64,000 nt of DNA, taken from contig CAWUEW020000002.1 in the NCBI GenBank assembly GCA_963921255.3, positions 62,001 through 126,000 on the forward strand, read 5' to 3'. Shown here piece after piece: positions 1 through 8,671 of the stretch. Within the stretch, counting starts at the first letter, position 1. Each line of letters starts with the position of its first letter. This DNA is from JANSYL01 sp963921255. Its GTDB lineage: Bacteria > Pseudomonadota > Alphaproteobacteria > Rhodobacterales > Rhodobacteraceae. The translations under genes were made by a program, and so were the position numbers. The notes beneath the pieces are model-generated. The model made no database searches and had not been told where the DNA came from. It saw nothing but the letters and a program-made list of their open reading frames with translations.

Positions 1-430
1 CATTGGGCGGGTCGTCGACGTTATCGTTGTTGTAGATGGCCTGAATGAATTCGTCATTCAGGCCGTCGTAGACCACCAAGTTGTCACGGGCGTTGTTGAA
101 CACCCCCTGGCTGAAATCGGCATCGAACGCGAGATCGTCGCCTTCGGTTTCGGGTAGGTCTCCACCGCCCTGAACGTTCCGCACGACGATCGCGCGCGCG
201 CCGGCCTCCAGCACGGTGCCAGAGGGAAAGGTGAACCAGTTGCCGCGCTGCGCGTCCCACAGTTCTAGGCCGGATATGTCGATGGCCGCGCCAGAGGTGT
301 TCTGCAGTTCGATGAATTCGTCCGCACCGCGCGCACGCCCACTGCCATCGGTGTCGAACGACCCCGATGACCCGGTCGGATCGGCCAGCACTTCGCTGAT
401 CGTGATCCCGCCTCTAAGGACCTCTGCCAT
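1..430 (-). CDS. Lamin tail domain protein, N-terminal part (runs off window)
   Basis: The frame opens at an ATG at 430 and stays open to the left edge (143 codons seen). There is no signal peptide; the protein begins directly with an LTD-like Ig fold: ITISEVLADP, then DEFIELQN, then ISGLELWDAQRGNWFTFPSG and an aromatic and aspartate-rich end (VVYDGLNDEFIQAIYNN). The early ISEV...ADEFIELQN and GLELWD strands are the usual pattern of bacterial lamin-tail domains (PF00932). In this group such domains often sit at the N-terminus of large secreted calcium-binding or nuclease proteins, but the rest of the gene lies outside the window, so the full function is unknown. It is divergent from parE, with about 190 bases between them. 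Confidence 0.8.
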   Translation of the reverse strand, partial: MAEVLRGGITISEVLADPTGSSGSFDTDGSGRARGADEFIELQNTSGAAIDISGLELWDAQRGNWFTFPSGTVLEAGARAIVVRNVQGGGDLPETEGDDLAFDADFSQGVFNNARDNLVVYDGLNDEFIQAIYNNDNVDDPPN

Positions 431-619
431 GCCTCGTTGCCCGGTTTTTCTTTGGAGTGGGCGTGTTGCGGGCGACCATAGACCAATTTGCGCGGTTTGT
501 GGACAAAATGTGGTGTGGCGGCCCGCAGGTGATCCGGCCGTGCCTCTTCCCCCCCGCCCCCAAACCTGCCATGATTGCGCGCAGGCCCCACAAGATAGAG
601 CAGTTGAGGTTCCAAACCC

Positions 620-2581
620 ATGGCCGATGATCTGTTGTCCGGTGCGCCGGACCCCAACGCGTATGACGCCTCCTCGATCGAGGTCCTGGAGGGGCTGGAA
701 CCCGTCCGCAAACGCCCGGGCATGTATATCGGCGGGACGGATGAACGCGCGCTGCACCACCTTGTGGCCGAAGTGCTCGACAACTCGATGGACGAGGCAG
801 TGGCCGGACATGCCTCTCGGATCGAGGTGGAGCTGCACGCCGATTATTCAGTGACCGTGCGTGACAATGGGCGGGGCATCCCGATTGATCCGCATCCGAA
901 GTTCCCGGACAAATCGGCGCTCGAGGTGATCCTGTGCACCCTGCATGCGGGCGGCAAGTTTTCGGGCAAGGCCTACCAGACCTCCGGCGGTTTGCACGGT
1001 GTGGGTGTATCCGTTGTTAACGCCCTGTCGGACCAATTGCGCGTCGAAGTGGCCCGCAACCGTGAGCTTTTCGTGCAAGAGTTTTCGCGCGGCCTGCCGC
1101 AAGGGCCAGTGCAGGCCGCGGGCCCCGTCGCCAACCGGCGCGGCACGACCGTCACCTTCCATGCCGACGCCCAGATCTTCGGCAGCCACAAGTTCAAGCC
1201 GGCGCGCCTGATGAAGATGGTGCGCTCCAAAGCCTATTTGTTCTCGGGCGTGGAAATCCGCTGGAAGACCGCCATCGACGATGGAACGACCCCGCAAGAG
1301 GCGACGTTCCACTTCCCCGGCGGGCTGTCGGATTACCTCAGCGAAACACTGGGTGAAGCCGCGACCTATGCCGAGACGCCCTTCGCCGGAAAGGTCGAGT
1401 TCCAATCGCGTTTCAACGCGCCGGGCTCGGTCGAATGGGCGATCAACTGGACGCCCGCACGCGACGGGTTCATCCAATCCTACTGTAACACGGTGCCGAC
1501 GCCCGAAGGCGGCACCCATGAACAAGGGTTCTGGGCCGCCATCCTGAAGGGCATCCGCGCCTACGGCGAGCTTGCCGGCAACAAGAAGGCCGGTCAGATC
1601 ACCCGCGATGACCTGATCACCGGGGGCTCGGCGCTGGTGTCGTGCTTCATTGCGGAGCCGGAATTCGTGGGCCAGACCAAGGACCGCCTCGCCACGACCG
1701 AGGCCGCGCGCATGGTCGAGGGCGCCGTGCGCGATCATTTCGACAACTGGCTGGCGGCGAACACCAAATCGGCGGGCGCGATCCTCGATTTCCTCGTCCT
1801 GCGCGCCGAAGAACGTCTGCGCCGCCGCGCGGAAAAGGAAACCGCACGCAAATCGGCCACCAAGAAGCTGCGCTTGCCGGGCAAGCTGGTGGATTGTTCC
1901 CAATCGGCCCGCGACGGGACTGAGATTTTCATCGTCGAGGGCGACAGCGCGGGCGGATCGGCCAAAATGGCGCGCGATCGCAAAACGCAGGCCCTCCTGC
2001 CATTGCGGGGGAAGATCCTGAACGTGCTTGGCGCGGCCAGCTCGAAACTGGGCCAGAATGCCGAGATTTCGGATCTGTGTCAGGCGCTTGGCGTGGGCAT
2101 GGGCACCAAGTTCAACATCGAGGATCTGCGCTACGACAAGGTCATCATCATGACCGATGCCGATGTCGACGGGGCGCATATTGCCTCGCTTCTGATGACC
2201 TTTTTCTTCACGCAGATGCGGCCATTGATCGATCGTGGACACCTGTATCTGGCCTGCCCGCCGCTCTACCGCCTGACCCAGGGCGCGCGGCGTGTCTATG
2301 CGCTGGACGATGCCGAGAAGGACGCGCTGTTCGACGCGGGTCTGGGCGGCAAAGGCAAGATCGACGTCTCCCGCTTCAAGGGCCTGGGCGAGATGGACGC
2401 CAAGGATTTGAAGGAAACCACGATGGACCCGGGCTCGCGCAAGCTGATCCGGGTCAGCGTGGACGAAGACGCCCCGGGTGAAACCGGGGATCTGGTCGAA
2501 CGGTTAATGGGTAAAAAGCCCGAACTGCGCTTTCAGTACATCCAGGAGAACGCGCGGTTCGTGGAGGAGTTGGACGTCTGA
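620..2581 (+). CDS. parE: DNA topoisomerase IV subunit B
   Basis: The ATPase subunit of the type IIA topoisomerase that decatenates daughter chromosomes with ParC. The GHKL ATPase domain is at the N-terminus: DNSMDEAVAG around residues 54-63 carries the catalytic Asn, DNGRGIP is at 82-88, and GLHGVGVSVVNAL near 125 forms the ATP lid. The transducer follows, then the Toprim metal site EGDSAGGSA near 438 and DADVDGAHI near 511. At 653 residues it has ParE length. It lacks the longer insert of many GyrB proteins, and the KRPGMYIGGT and RFKGLGEMD signatures also fit ParE. The start follows GAGG about ten bases upstream. ParC is not in the window. Confidence 0.96.
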   Translation: MADDLLSGAPDPNAYDASSIEVLEGLEPVRKRPGMYIGGTDERALHHLVAEVLDNSMDEAVAGHASRIEVELHADYSVTVRDNGRGIPIDPHPKFPDKSALEVILCTLHAGGKFSGKAYQTSGGLHGVGVSVVNALSDQLRVEVARNRELFVQEFSRGLPQGPVQAAGPVANRRGTTVTFHADAQIFGSHKFKPARLMKMVRSKAYLFSGVEIRWKTAIDDGTTPQEATFHFPGGLSDYLSETLGEAATYAETPFAGKVEFQSRFNAPGSVEWAINWTPARDGFIQSYCNTVPTPEGGTHEQGFWAAILKGIRAYGELAGNKKAGQITRDDLITGGSALVSCFIAEPEFVGQTKDRLATTEAARMVEGAVRDHFDNWLAANTKSAGAILDFLVLRAEERLRRRAEKETARKSATKKLRLPGKLVDCSQSARDGTEIFIVEGDSAGGSAKMARDRKTQALLPLRGKILNVLGAASSKLGQNAEISDLCQALGVGMGTKFNIEDLRYDKVIIMTDADVDGAHIASLLMTFFFTQMRPLIDRGHLYLACPPLYRLTQGARRVYALDDAEKDALFDAGLGGKGKIDVSRFKGLGEMDAKDLKETTMDPGSRKLIRVSVDEDAPGETGDLVERLMGKKPELRFQYIQENARFVEELDV

Positions 2582-2728
2582 CACTGCGGCACCGGAACGC
2601 AAGAACCGCTTGGATTGGGGCCAAACACCACCGCGCCGACCAGGGGAACTCAGAGACAAACACCCTCGAAGTTTGAGCAAATGGACGCTCATGTTAGACT
2701 TGCGCCCGCACACTTGGGGGAGGGTCGC

Positions 2729-4162
2729 ATGTTCAAAGCCACAATTGCCGCCGTTTTGATTTCGGCCTCAGCCGCGTCCGCAGGCGTAAACGACGTGGTC
2801 GCAGAGTATCGCGCGGAGATTGAGCAACTCCTCGCCGAGCATGACGCTTGGCTCAGCTACAACAATGCGCCGCCGACGCTTGCCCAAGCGTTTGAGGCCG
2901 CTGGTATCGGGCAATCGATGAACTACGTGCCAGCATGGGGCAGTTCCATGTACCTTGACTGGTCGGTCTTGCGAGACTTGTACGGTGGGACGGCACACAG
3001 ACTGGGTGACTGGCGTGTCGCGGTCCAGTTTCACGGCTATGACGAGGATATGGTGATCGCCCTTCTCGATACCGGCATGGCCCGCTTGCGCGCCGTGCAC
3101 GCCCAAGTGCCGGGTTGGTTTCGCGACGACATCGCGAACTACGTCGAACGCGCACAGTGGTTGGACCTGAAATTCTCGGTCGAGTGTTGCGGGGGCCTGC
3201 ACGAATACTATGGCCACATGGCCGACAACGCATTCGCGGATTCCAATTCGCCATCCTATGGCTACGTCGCCTCGATCACCACGATCCCGCCGGTGCCCTC
3301 GGACAACCAGGGCACCTATGACTGGCCAGCCGACTTAGACGCAACCACTGGGCAGTTGCTGGATCGGGTGCTGGAAGAAGGCGGGGATGCGGCCTTGGGT
3401 CAGGCACTGGGTCTCGCCAGAACGTTATTGGAACTTGACCCGTCACCGTCCACGCAAGAGTTTCTTTCCTTCCTGGATTTGCTGGCCGAACTGGACGCAT
3501 TTTCACGCGATCCGGTTGGTCCCATCCTCGATCACGTCGAAGCACTGCCAAATGGGTCGTTACGAGATGCCCTTCTGGAGCTGGCGCGAGACGGGATGCT
3601 GGATCGGGTGGGGCACCTTGCGCCATTGCTTGCAGCGCAAGCAACCACACCCGAAGGTCGCAGCGCCGCGCTGGTTGCCCTAACCGAAGAAGCGCGGCGC
3701 GTTTCAATGCTGCGCGACGACCTCAGTGATCCGATTTCGCCGGCGTCAGGCCCGACCCGTGCCATTTCCGGACTGGCCGCAGCCAGTGGTATCCTCAACG
3801 CGGCCGCGTCCGGCGACGTGGATGCGGAGGAATACGAGGCGATTGTCAACAATCTGGCAGGCACTTTGCCTGGTCCGGTATCGCCGACCGCGCCCTTCGC
3901 AGGTCCGTTTGGCGCGGTGGCCGCACAAGCCGGACAAACCGCCAGCGCGTTCGATTTGGCTGGCCAGGCACTGGATGGCATAAATGACGCCATAGATGGC
4001 GACCCCACGGGCCTCGACCGTGCCCAAGCCGCCGCAAACGCGCTTGAACAAGCCTTGGACCCCCGTGTTTTTGTGTCGAACATGGCGGACGGGTTTGTGG
4101 ACGGTGTTGTCGGCAACATTCCATTCGCCCGATCGATTTTAGGGTGGATTTCGGAGGGGTAA
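2729..4162 (+). CDS. Secreted protein of unknown function, helix-rich C-terminus
   Basis: Not recognised. The start at 2729 is chosen because a strong ribosome site (GGGGGAGGG) lies just upstream and the protein then begins with a clean Sec signal peptide (MFKATIAAVLISASAASA, cleavage about residue 18). The frame is open further upstream but without such features. The mature protein is about 459 residues. An N-terminal globular part (about 20-200) is rich in Trp, Tyr and His and has a Cys-Cys pair followed by GGLHEYYGHMADNAF. The part from about 215 to the end is almost free of aromatics, Ala, Leu and Asp rich and likely all helical. The last 40 residues include a glycine-containing hydrophobic stretch (FVDGVVGNIPFARSILGWI). 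It stands alone between parE and a thioesterase gene. Confidence 0.75.
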   Translation: MFKATIAAVLISASAASAGVNDVVAEYRAEIEQLLAEHDAWLSYNNAPPTLAQAFEAAGIGQSMNYVPAWGSSMYLDWSVLRDLYGGTAHRLGDWRVAVQFHGYDEDMVIALLDTGMARLRAVHAQVPGWFRDDIANYVERAQWLDLKFSVECCGGLHEYYGHMADNAFADSNSPSYGYVASITTIPPVPSDNQGTYDWPADLDATTGQLLDRVLEEGGDAALGQALGLARTLLELDPSPSTQEFLSFLDLLAELDAFSRDPVGPILDHVEALPNGSLRDALLELARDGMLDRVGHLAPLLAAQATTPEGRSAALVALTEEARRVSMLRDDLSDPISPASGPTRAISGLAAASGILNAAASGDVDAEEYEAIVNNLAGTLPGPVSPTAPFAGPFGAVAAQAGQTASAFDLAGQALDGINDAIDGDPTGLDRAQAAANALEQALDPRVFVSNMADGFVDGVVGNIPFARSILGWISEG

Positions 4163-4208
4163 CACGTCCAAGTCTGGCCAGACCGCAACGATTTGACCGA
4201 GCCGGCCC

Positions 4209-4616
4209 ATGACCCCATCCGATCTACAATCGCTTCTGGCAGACAACTTCGCCCCCTGGGTGCGTGACCTTGACCTGACGGTGACCGAGGCGACGCCTGA
4301 TGCAACCGTTCTGCGCATGCCGCTCAGCCCGCATTTGGCCCGGGTCGGCGGCATTGTGTCGGGGCAGGCTCTGATGGCCTTGGCTGACACCGCGATGGTT
4401 CTGGCGCTGTTTGCCCATCGCGATGCGTTTATCCCCGCGGCCACAACCGATCTGCACACGCAATTCCTGCGCCCGGGCAGCGGCAGCGCGATCCTCTGCC
4501 GGGCCGAGATCACGCGGGCGGGCCGCGCGCTGGCCTTTGGGCGCGCCACGCTGACCGATGCGGATAGCGGCAAGGCGGTGGCGCTGGCGTCGGGCACGCT
4601 GGCCCTGCCCGCCTAG
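4209..4616 (+). CDS. PaaI-family hotdog thioesterase
   Basis: A 135-residue single hotdog domain. The family pattern is visible: LRMPLSPHLARVGGIVSGQALMALADTAMV forms the central helix with its G-x-x-S-G-x-A-L-x-A-L-A-D motif (catalytic Asp in ALAD), then TTDLHTQFLRPG and the strand GRALAFGRATLTD. Members hydrolyse acyl-CoA thioesters, often aromatic or short-chain ones, in the cytoplasm. The substrate cannot be read from the sequence. It lies 46 bases after the secreted protein gene and converges on the cytochrome c pair. Confidence 0.88.
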   Translation: MTPSDLQSLLADNFAPWVRDLDLTVTEATPDATVLRMPLSPHLARVGGIVSGQALMALADTAMVLALFAHRDAFIPAATTDLHTQFLRPGSGSAILCRAEITRAGRALAFGRATLTDADSGKAVALASGTLALPA

Positions 4617-4626
4617 GCCGCCGTCC

Positions 4627-5025
4627 CTACTCCGCCTGAAGCGTTTCGAGGAACGCCACGAGGTCCACCACCTCCGGCGCCGTCAGCAGGGTTTGCCCCC
4701 CCGGGGCGCGCAAGACCGTGCTCATCTCGCCAAAGACATAGCCAAAGATCGGCATCTCGCCCCCATGGCTCAGGATCGGGTCACGCCCGTCGATGATCCA
4801 GGCGATCCCGGTGCGGGAAAAGCCGCCATAGCGCTCGGAAATCCGGGTCAGGTCAGGGGGCTGAACCGTCAGCACCTCGGCCATCGGCCCATCGCCGCGC
4901 AGGCCGGGGCCGTGGCAGACGGCACAATGCTGCTGGTAGAGCCGCGCGCCGCGTTCGGCATCCTCCGCAAAGGCCGGCGCGGTCAGGCCGGCGGCGGCGA
5001 GGCCCAAAGCTGCGATCCATTTCAT
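4627..5025 (-). CDS. Periplasmic class I cytochrome c (second of a pair)
   Basis: 132 residues with a Sec signal peptide (MKWIAALGLAAAGLTAPAFA). The haem c site CAVCH is at 34-38, and a likely distal Met ligand lies in GGEMPIFGYVFG near residue 90. The start ATG at 5025 overlaps the stop of the upstream cytochrome gene in an ATGA arrangement, which implies translational coupling. The two proteins share the same layout (CAVCHG, GDGPMAxVLxVxxPDLT, IDGRDPxLxHGGxMPxFG) and are clearly paralogues. They should be small periplasmic electron carriers or subunits of an oxidoreductase, but no partner enzyme is adjacent. Confidence 0.88.
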   Translation of the reverse strand: MKWIAALGLAAAGLTAPAFAEDAERGARLYQQHCAVCHGPGLRGDGPMAEVLTVQPPDLTRISERYGGFSRTGIAWIIDGRDPILSHGGEMPIFGYVFGEMSTVLRAPGGQTLLTAPEVVDLVAFLETLQAE

Positions 5026-5417
5026 GACTGCACCTCCATCAGGTAGGCCACCAGATCCGCCAGCCCCTGGCTCATCAAAACCGGCTGCCCACCCGGACCC
5101 GCCAAGGCCACATCGGGGCCATCCCCTTGAAACCAATCCCCGAACAGTGGCATCGGCCCACCATGGGCCAGCACAGGATCACGCCCGTCGATCCGCGCGA
5201 TGACCCGGAGCAAGGGAAAGCCATCCGTCCCGGTCAGCGTCGTCAGGTCCGGCACCTCGACCGACAGCACATCCGCCATTGGCCCGTCGCCCTGCGCGGT
5301 TTCCCCGTGGCACACCGCGCAATGTGATTGAAACAAGACCGTGCCGCGCGCCGCATCCTGCGCCCAAACCGGGGCTGCACAGGTCAGCGCCAGCAGACAC
5401 ATCACCCATCGGACCAT
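5022..5417 (-). CDS. Periplasmic class I cytochrome c (first of a pair)
   Basis: 131 residues. The start at 5417 follows a near-ideal AGGAGG, although the frame is open much further upstream. A Sec signal peptide (MVRWVMCLLALTCAAPVWA) is followed by the haem-binding CAVCH at 33-37 and a candidate axial Met in GGPMPLFGDWF near 90. Its stop overlaps the start of the downstream cytochrome gene by four bases. It is a tandem duplicate of that gene; the signal peptides and C-termini have diverged most. The function beyond electron transfer is not visible. Confidence 0.88.
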   Translation of the reverse strand: MVRWVMCLLALTCAAPVWAQDAARGTVLFQSHCAVCHGETAQGDGPMADVLSVEVPDLTTLTGTDGFPLLRVIARIDGRDPVLAHGGPMPLFGDWFQGDGPDVALAGPGGQPVLMSQGLADLVAYLMEVQS

Positions 5418-5549
5418 GGTCGCCTCCTCTTCGTTTCGCGTCCAATCTCGGCCCCCACGCGCCCACCCTGCGCGCCATCGCATCACGGCACCTTGATCCG
5501 CATCAATGCCGGCTTGCAAAGCCCCGCCCCCGCGCCCTAGCCTCGGGGC

Positions 5550-6236
5550 ATGCGTGCTGCCCTCCTTCTTCTGACCGCCCTTCTCGTGGTGGCCTGTGGT
5601 CGCCCTCTGACCGAGGCAGACGCGGCATACATGGCCGCCCTTCAGGGCGACACCTTTGACCCGGCGCCCGTTCGGGTGGTGGAGAACCCGATCATCGGAC
5701 TTGGCGTGCATCGCTACCCCGCGCGCCCACAGACCACCTGCCGCGAGCGGGTGATCCCGCCACCCGAAACCGCCATCGTGGAATCCCGCACCGCCGGCGT
5801 CGTGTTGTTCAACACCATGCATGTCCGCCCCGATTTCAACGTGCCAAACTACGCCCAGATGGCAGATGGGCGGCAGCACCTCTATGCCGTGATGTTCTTC
5901 GCCCATGAGATGACGCATATATGGCAATGGCAGAACCGCGCATTGACCGGCTACCACCCGACCCGCGCCTTCGCCGAGCATGTGCGGTTTGACGACCCGT
6001 ATCTGTTCGACACCACCGAAGACCGCCGCTTTCTGGACTACGGCTTCGAGGCCCAGGCGTCTCTTGTAGAAGAATATGTGTGCTGCCGGGCCGTCGACCC
6101 CGATGGCGCACGCACCACCCGTCTGGAGCGCCTGATTGCCCAAGTGATGCCTGTGATCCCCTGGCAGGACCGGGCAGATGCCGCGACGACCTTCATTCCT
6201 TGGGACGGCACACCCCGTCGGGGGATTTGCTCATGA
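5550..6236 (+). CDS. Lipoprotein with HExxH metalloprotease-like motif
   Basis: 228 residues. The N-terminus is a lipoprotein signal, with the run LLLLTALLVVAC putting the lipidated Cys at 16. The notable motif is HEMTHIWQWQN at 119-129, an HExxH zinc motif of the kind seen in small Vgr-related or DUF4157-like proteins, which also begin with an RPLTEAD-type segment as here (18-24). About 40 residues later is a second conserved-looking segment, LDYGFEAQASLVEEYVCC, whose glutamates could supply a third ligand. Three further Cys may form disulfides. It probably acts in the periplasm. Peptidase activity is an inference from the motif only. Its stop overlaps the start of the next gene. Confidence 0.75.
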   Translation: MRAALLLLTALLVVACGRPLTEADAAYMAALQGDTFDPAPVRVVENPIIGLGVHRYPARPQTTCRERVIPPPETAIVESRTAGVVLFNTMHVRPDFNVPNYAQMADGRQHLYAVMFFAHEMTHIWQWQNRALTGYHPTRAFAEHVRFDDPYLFDTTEDRRFLDYGFEAQASLVEEYVCCRAVDPDGARTTRLERLIAQVMPVIPWQDRADAATTFIPWDGTPRRGICS

Positions 6237-6703
6237 CCACATCCGCGAAAGGACGCCCGATGGCGATGCACGCATTCATCATGCTTCTGGCCGGGATCGG
6301 CATTCCGATCCTCGCGGCGTTGAACGCCCGGCTCGGGGCAAATATCGGCGCGCCGGCCGCGGCGGCCCTGATCCTGTTTCTTGTCGCAACGCTCAGCGCA
6401 CTGGTGGTCACCTTGGTCACGGGCCCCTCGGCCCTGCGCCTTGTCGCGGGCCAGCCGCCGCACCTGTTCCTCGCGGGCGTGTTGGTGGCGTTCTACGTGC
6501 TCTCGATCACGTTCATCGCGCCCACCTTCGGGGTCGGGAACGCGGTGTTCTTCGTGCTGCTCGGGCAGTTGATTTCGGCCGCCCTGATTGACCATTTCGG
6601 CCTGTTCGGCGCCCAGGTGCAGCCGCTGACGATGACGCGCCTGGCCGGCATATTGGTCATGGCAGGGGGCGTGGCGCTGACGCAGGTCGCCGGGCGCGGC
6701 TAA
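6233..6703 (+). CDS. YdcZ-type (DUF606, DMT superfamily) membrane protein
   Basis: 156 residues from the ATG at 6233, which overlaps the lipoprotein stop (ATGA). Five hydrophobic helices are visible. The first carries the family pattern of an N-terminal GIGIPILAALNARLG, and there are GNAVFFVLLGQLISAALIDHFGLFG and GILVMAGGVAL near the end, which are characteristic of the DUF606/YdcZ half-size transporters. The substrate is unknown. Residues before the inner Met (MAMHAF) could be extra, so the start may be 27 bases later. The gene converges on the ABC-F gene and the two stop codons overlap. Confidence 0.85.
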   Translation: MTTSAKGRPMAMHAFIMLLAGIGIPILAALNARLGANIGAPAAAALILFLVATLSALVVTLVTGPSALRLVAGQPPHLFLAGVLVAFYVLSITFIAPTFGVGNAVFFVLLGQLISAALIDHFGLFGAQVQPLTMTRLAGILVMAGGVALTQVAGRG

Positions 6704-8523
6704 CTTGCCACTTCGGCCTTTTCTTCAAGGGTCAGCCATTCTTCTTCGGCGGCATCCAGTTTGGCTTGCCGTTCCGCCAGGGCTTCGGTGGCCTTCTGGA
6801 ACTTGACCGGGGCTTGCGTGAAAAGATCCGGGTCGGCCAGCAACTCGGACAGTTTCGCCATCTCCGCCTCGAGCCGTGCAATCACGTCGGGCAGTTCCTT
6901 GAGGCGGTGCTGTTCTGTGAAGCTGAGGCCCCCTTTTGCGGCGGATTTCGGCTTCGCCGGTTTCGGTGCCGTCGATTTCTTGGCGGGCACCGTGTCGGGC
7001 GTGGCAACCGGGCGATCGCCCCGCTGCGCAATCATATCCGACCAACCGCCCGCATAGACCGTGGCCTTGCCGCGGCCTTCCAGCGCCACGGTGCTTGTGG
7101 CAACGCGGTCCAGGAAATCGCGGTCATGGCTGACAAGCAGCACGGTGCCCGGATAGTCCCCCAACATATCTTGTAGAAGATCCAGCGTTTCGACATCCAG
7201 ATCGTTCGTCGGCTCGTCCAGGACCAGAAGGTTCGATTCCCGCGCCATGATGCGCGCCAGAAGCAAACGGGCCTTTTCGCCCCCTGAAAGGGATCGCACC
7301 GGCGCCCGCGCCTGCGCATCGTCAAAGAGAAACTCCTTGAGATAGCCCACAACGTGTTTGGGCGTGCCCCGCACCATCACCTGGTCCGAGCGTCCATTGA
7401 CCCCGATCGTCGGGTCGTTCGTTAGGCTGTCCCAAAGCGTGGCGTCCGGATCAAGGGCCGATCGCGTCTGGTCAAACACCGCCATCTCAAGGTGAGTGCC
7501 ATGGCTGACGTCGCCGGTATCGGGGGCCAATTCACCGGTGAGCATCTTCAAAAGCGTTGTCTTGCCCGCCCCGTTGGGCCCCACAAAGGCTACCCGATCC
7601 CCGCGCAACACCCGCAGATCAAAGGGCGCGATGACCGGCGCACCATCATAGGCCTTTGAAATCCCCCTGGCCTCGATCACGCGCTTGCCCGATTGCGGGC
7701 CCGCCTCAAGCGCCATGGCCGCCGTGCCTTGACGTCGGATCATCGCGGCACGTTCCGCCCGCAGCGCTTGCAACGCGCGCACGCGGCCCTGGTTCCGCTT
7801 GCGCCGGGCGCTGATGCCTTCGACGGCCCACCGCGCTTCGGCCTTGATCTTGCGGTCCATCTTGTGACGGGCCACGTCCTCGTCTTCCCAGGTCTTGTCG
7901 CGCCAGGCTTCGAAGTCGGCAAACCCCTTGTCCTGTCGCCGGACGACACCCCGGTCGATCCAAAGCGTGCCGCGCGTCAGGGCCGACAGGAACGCCCGGT
8001 CGTGGCTGATCAGGACGAAGGCGGCCTTGGTGCCGGACAGTTCCCGCTCGAGCCAGGTGATCGCGTCGATGTCGAGATGGTTGGTCGGCTCATCCAGCAG
8101 CATCAGGTCCGGGGCTTCGGCCAGAAGCCGCGCAAGCGCCGCCCGCCGCCGTTCACCCCCCGAGGCCTGGGCACTGTCGGCCTCAAGTCGCAGTTTCAGG
8201 CCTTCGGCCACCGCCTCGACACGCCACGCCTCACTGGTGCCGAGCGTGGCCAGCGCGAAGTCGCCCAACGTGGCATGCCCGGAAAAATCGGGTTCCTGTT
8301 CGAGGTAGCCAACCGAGACACCGTCCGGTGTCACGACCGCTCCGCGATCCGGTTCAACCAGACCGCCCATCACCTTCATCAAGGTGGATTTGCCCGATCC
8401 GTTGCGCCCGACCAGCGCAAGGCGATCGCCCCCTTGCACGACCACGGACAGGTCCGAGAAAACCGGATCGCCGCCGAAGGTCAGGGAAATGTCGGTCAGT
8501 TGAAGAAGGGGTGCGCGTGCCAT
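6700..8523 (-). CDS. ABC-F family ATPase (Uup-like)
   Basis: 607 residues with two ABC domains and no membrane segments. Walker A motifs are GRNGSGKST (about 39-47) and GPNGAGKTT (about 317). Signature motifs are SGGERRRAALAR and SGGEKARLLLAR, and the Walker B ends are LDEPTNHLDID and LDEPTNDLDVE. The inter-domain linker (about 215-270) is Arg and Lys rich. A charged C-terminal region after about 520 (PAKPKSAAKGG followed by a heptad-like helix pair) matches the Uup-type C-terminal coiled coil. ABC-F proteins work on ribosomes, and Uup members also bind DNA. It is cytoplasmic and monocistronic. Confidence 0.92.
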   Translation of the reverse strand: MARAPLLQLTDISLTFGGDPVFSDLSVVVQGGDRLALVGRNGSGKSTLMKVMGGLVEPDRGAVVTPDGVSVGYLEQEPDFSGHATLGDFALATLGTSEAWRVEAVAEGLKLRLEADSAQASGGERRRAALARLLAEAPDLMLLDEPTNHLDIDAITWLERELSGTKAAFVLISHDRAFLSALTRGTLWIDRGVVRRQDKGFADFEAWRDKTWEDEDVARHKMDRKIKAEARWAVEGISARRKRNQGRVRALQALRAERAAMIRRQGTAAMALEAGPQSGKRVIEARGISKAYDGAPVIAPFDLRVLRGDRVAFVGPNGAGKTTLLKMLTGELAPDTGDVSHGTHLEMAVFDQTRSALDPDATLWDSLTNDPTIGVNGRSDQVMVRGTPKHVVGYLKEFLFDDAQARAPVRSLSGGEKARLLLARIMARESNLLVLDEPTNDLDVETLDLLQDMLGDYPGTVLLVSHDRDFLDRVATSTVALEGRGKATVYAGGWSDMIAQRGDRPVATPDTVPAKKSTAPKPAKPKSAAKGGLSFTEQHRLKELPDVIARLEAEMAKLSELLADPDLFTQAPVKFQKATEALAERQAKLDAAEEEWLTLEEKAEVAS

Positions 8524-8671
8524 GCGGCGCAGCTAAGCCCGCCCGGCGGTGGGGTCAAGCACAAGCCCCGCCTCGGGCCCCCGCGCCCGTCACGGCGCGA
8601 GCGGGGTCAGGGGTCCGCAGGGCCCCGGGCGCCGCTTCCCCCGGGCGACGCCGCAGGCGGCGCGCCCCTGC

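Noticed and set aside
848..2242. A 464-codon open frame antisense to parE
   Set aside because: High GC leaves long open frames opposite real genes; the sequence is low-complexity, has no family features and the plus strand is clearly parE.
8524..8671. GC-rich stretch with the inverted repeat CGCCGC-AG-GCGGCG as a terminator or repeat element
   Set aside because: No T run on either strand and no second copy seen in the window; it may only be an RNA-stable end of the DUF3179 gene.
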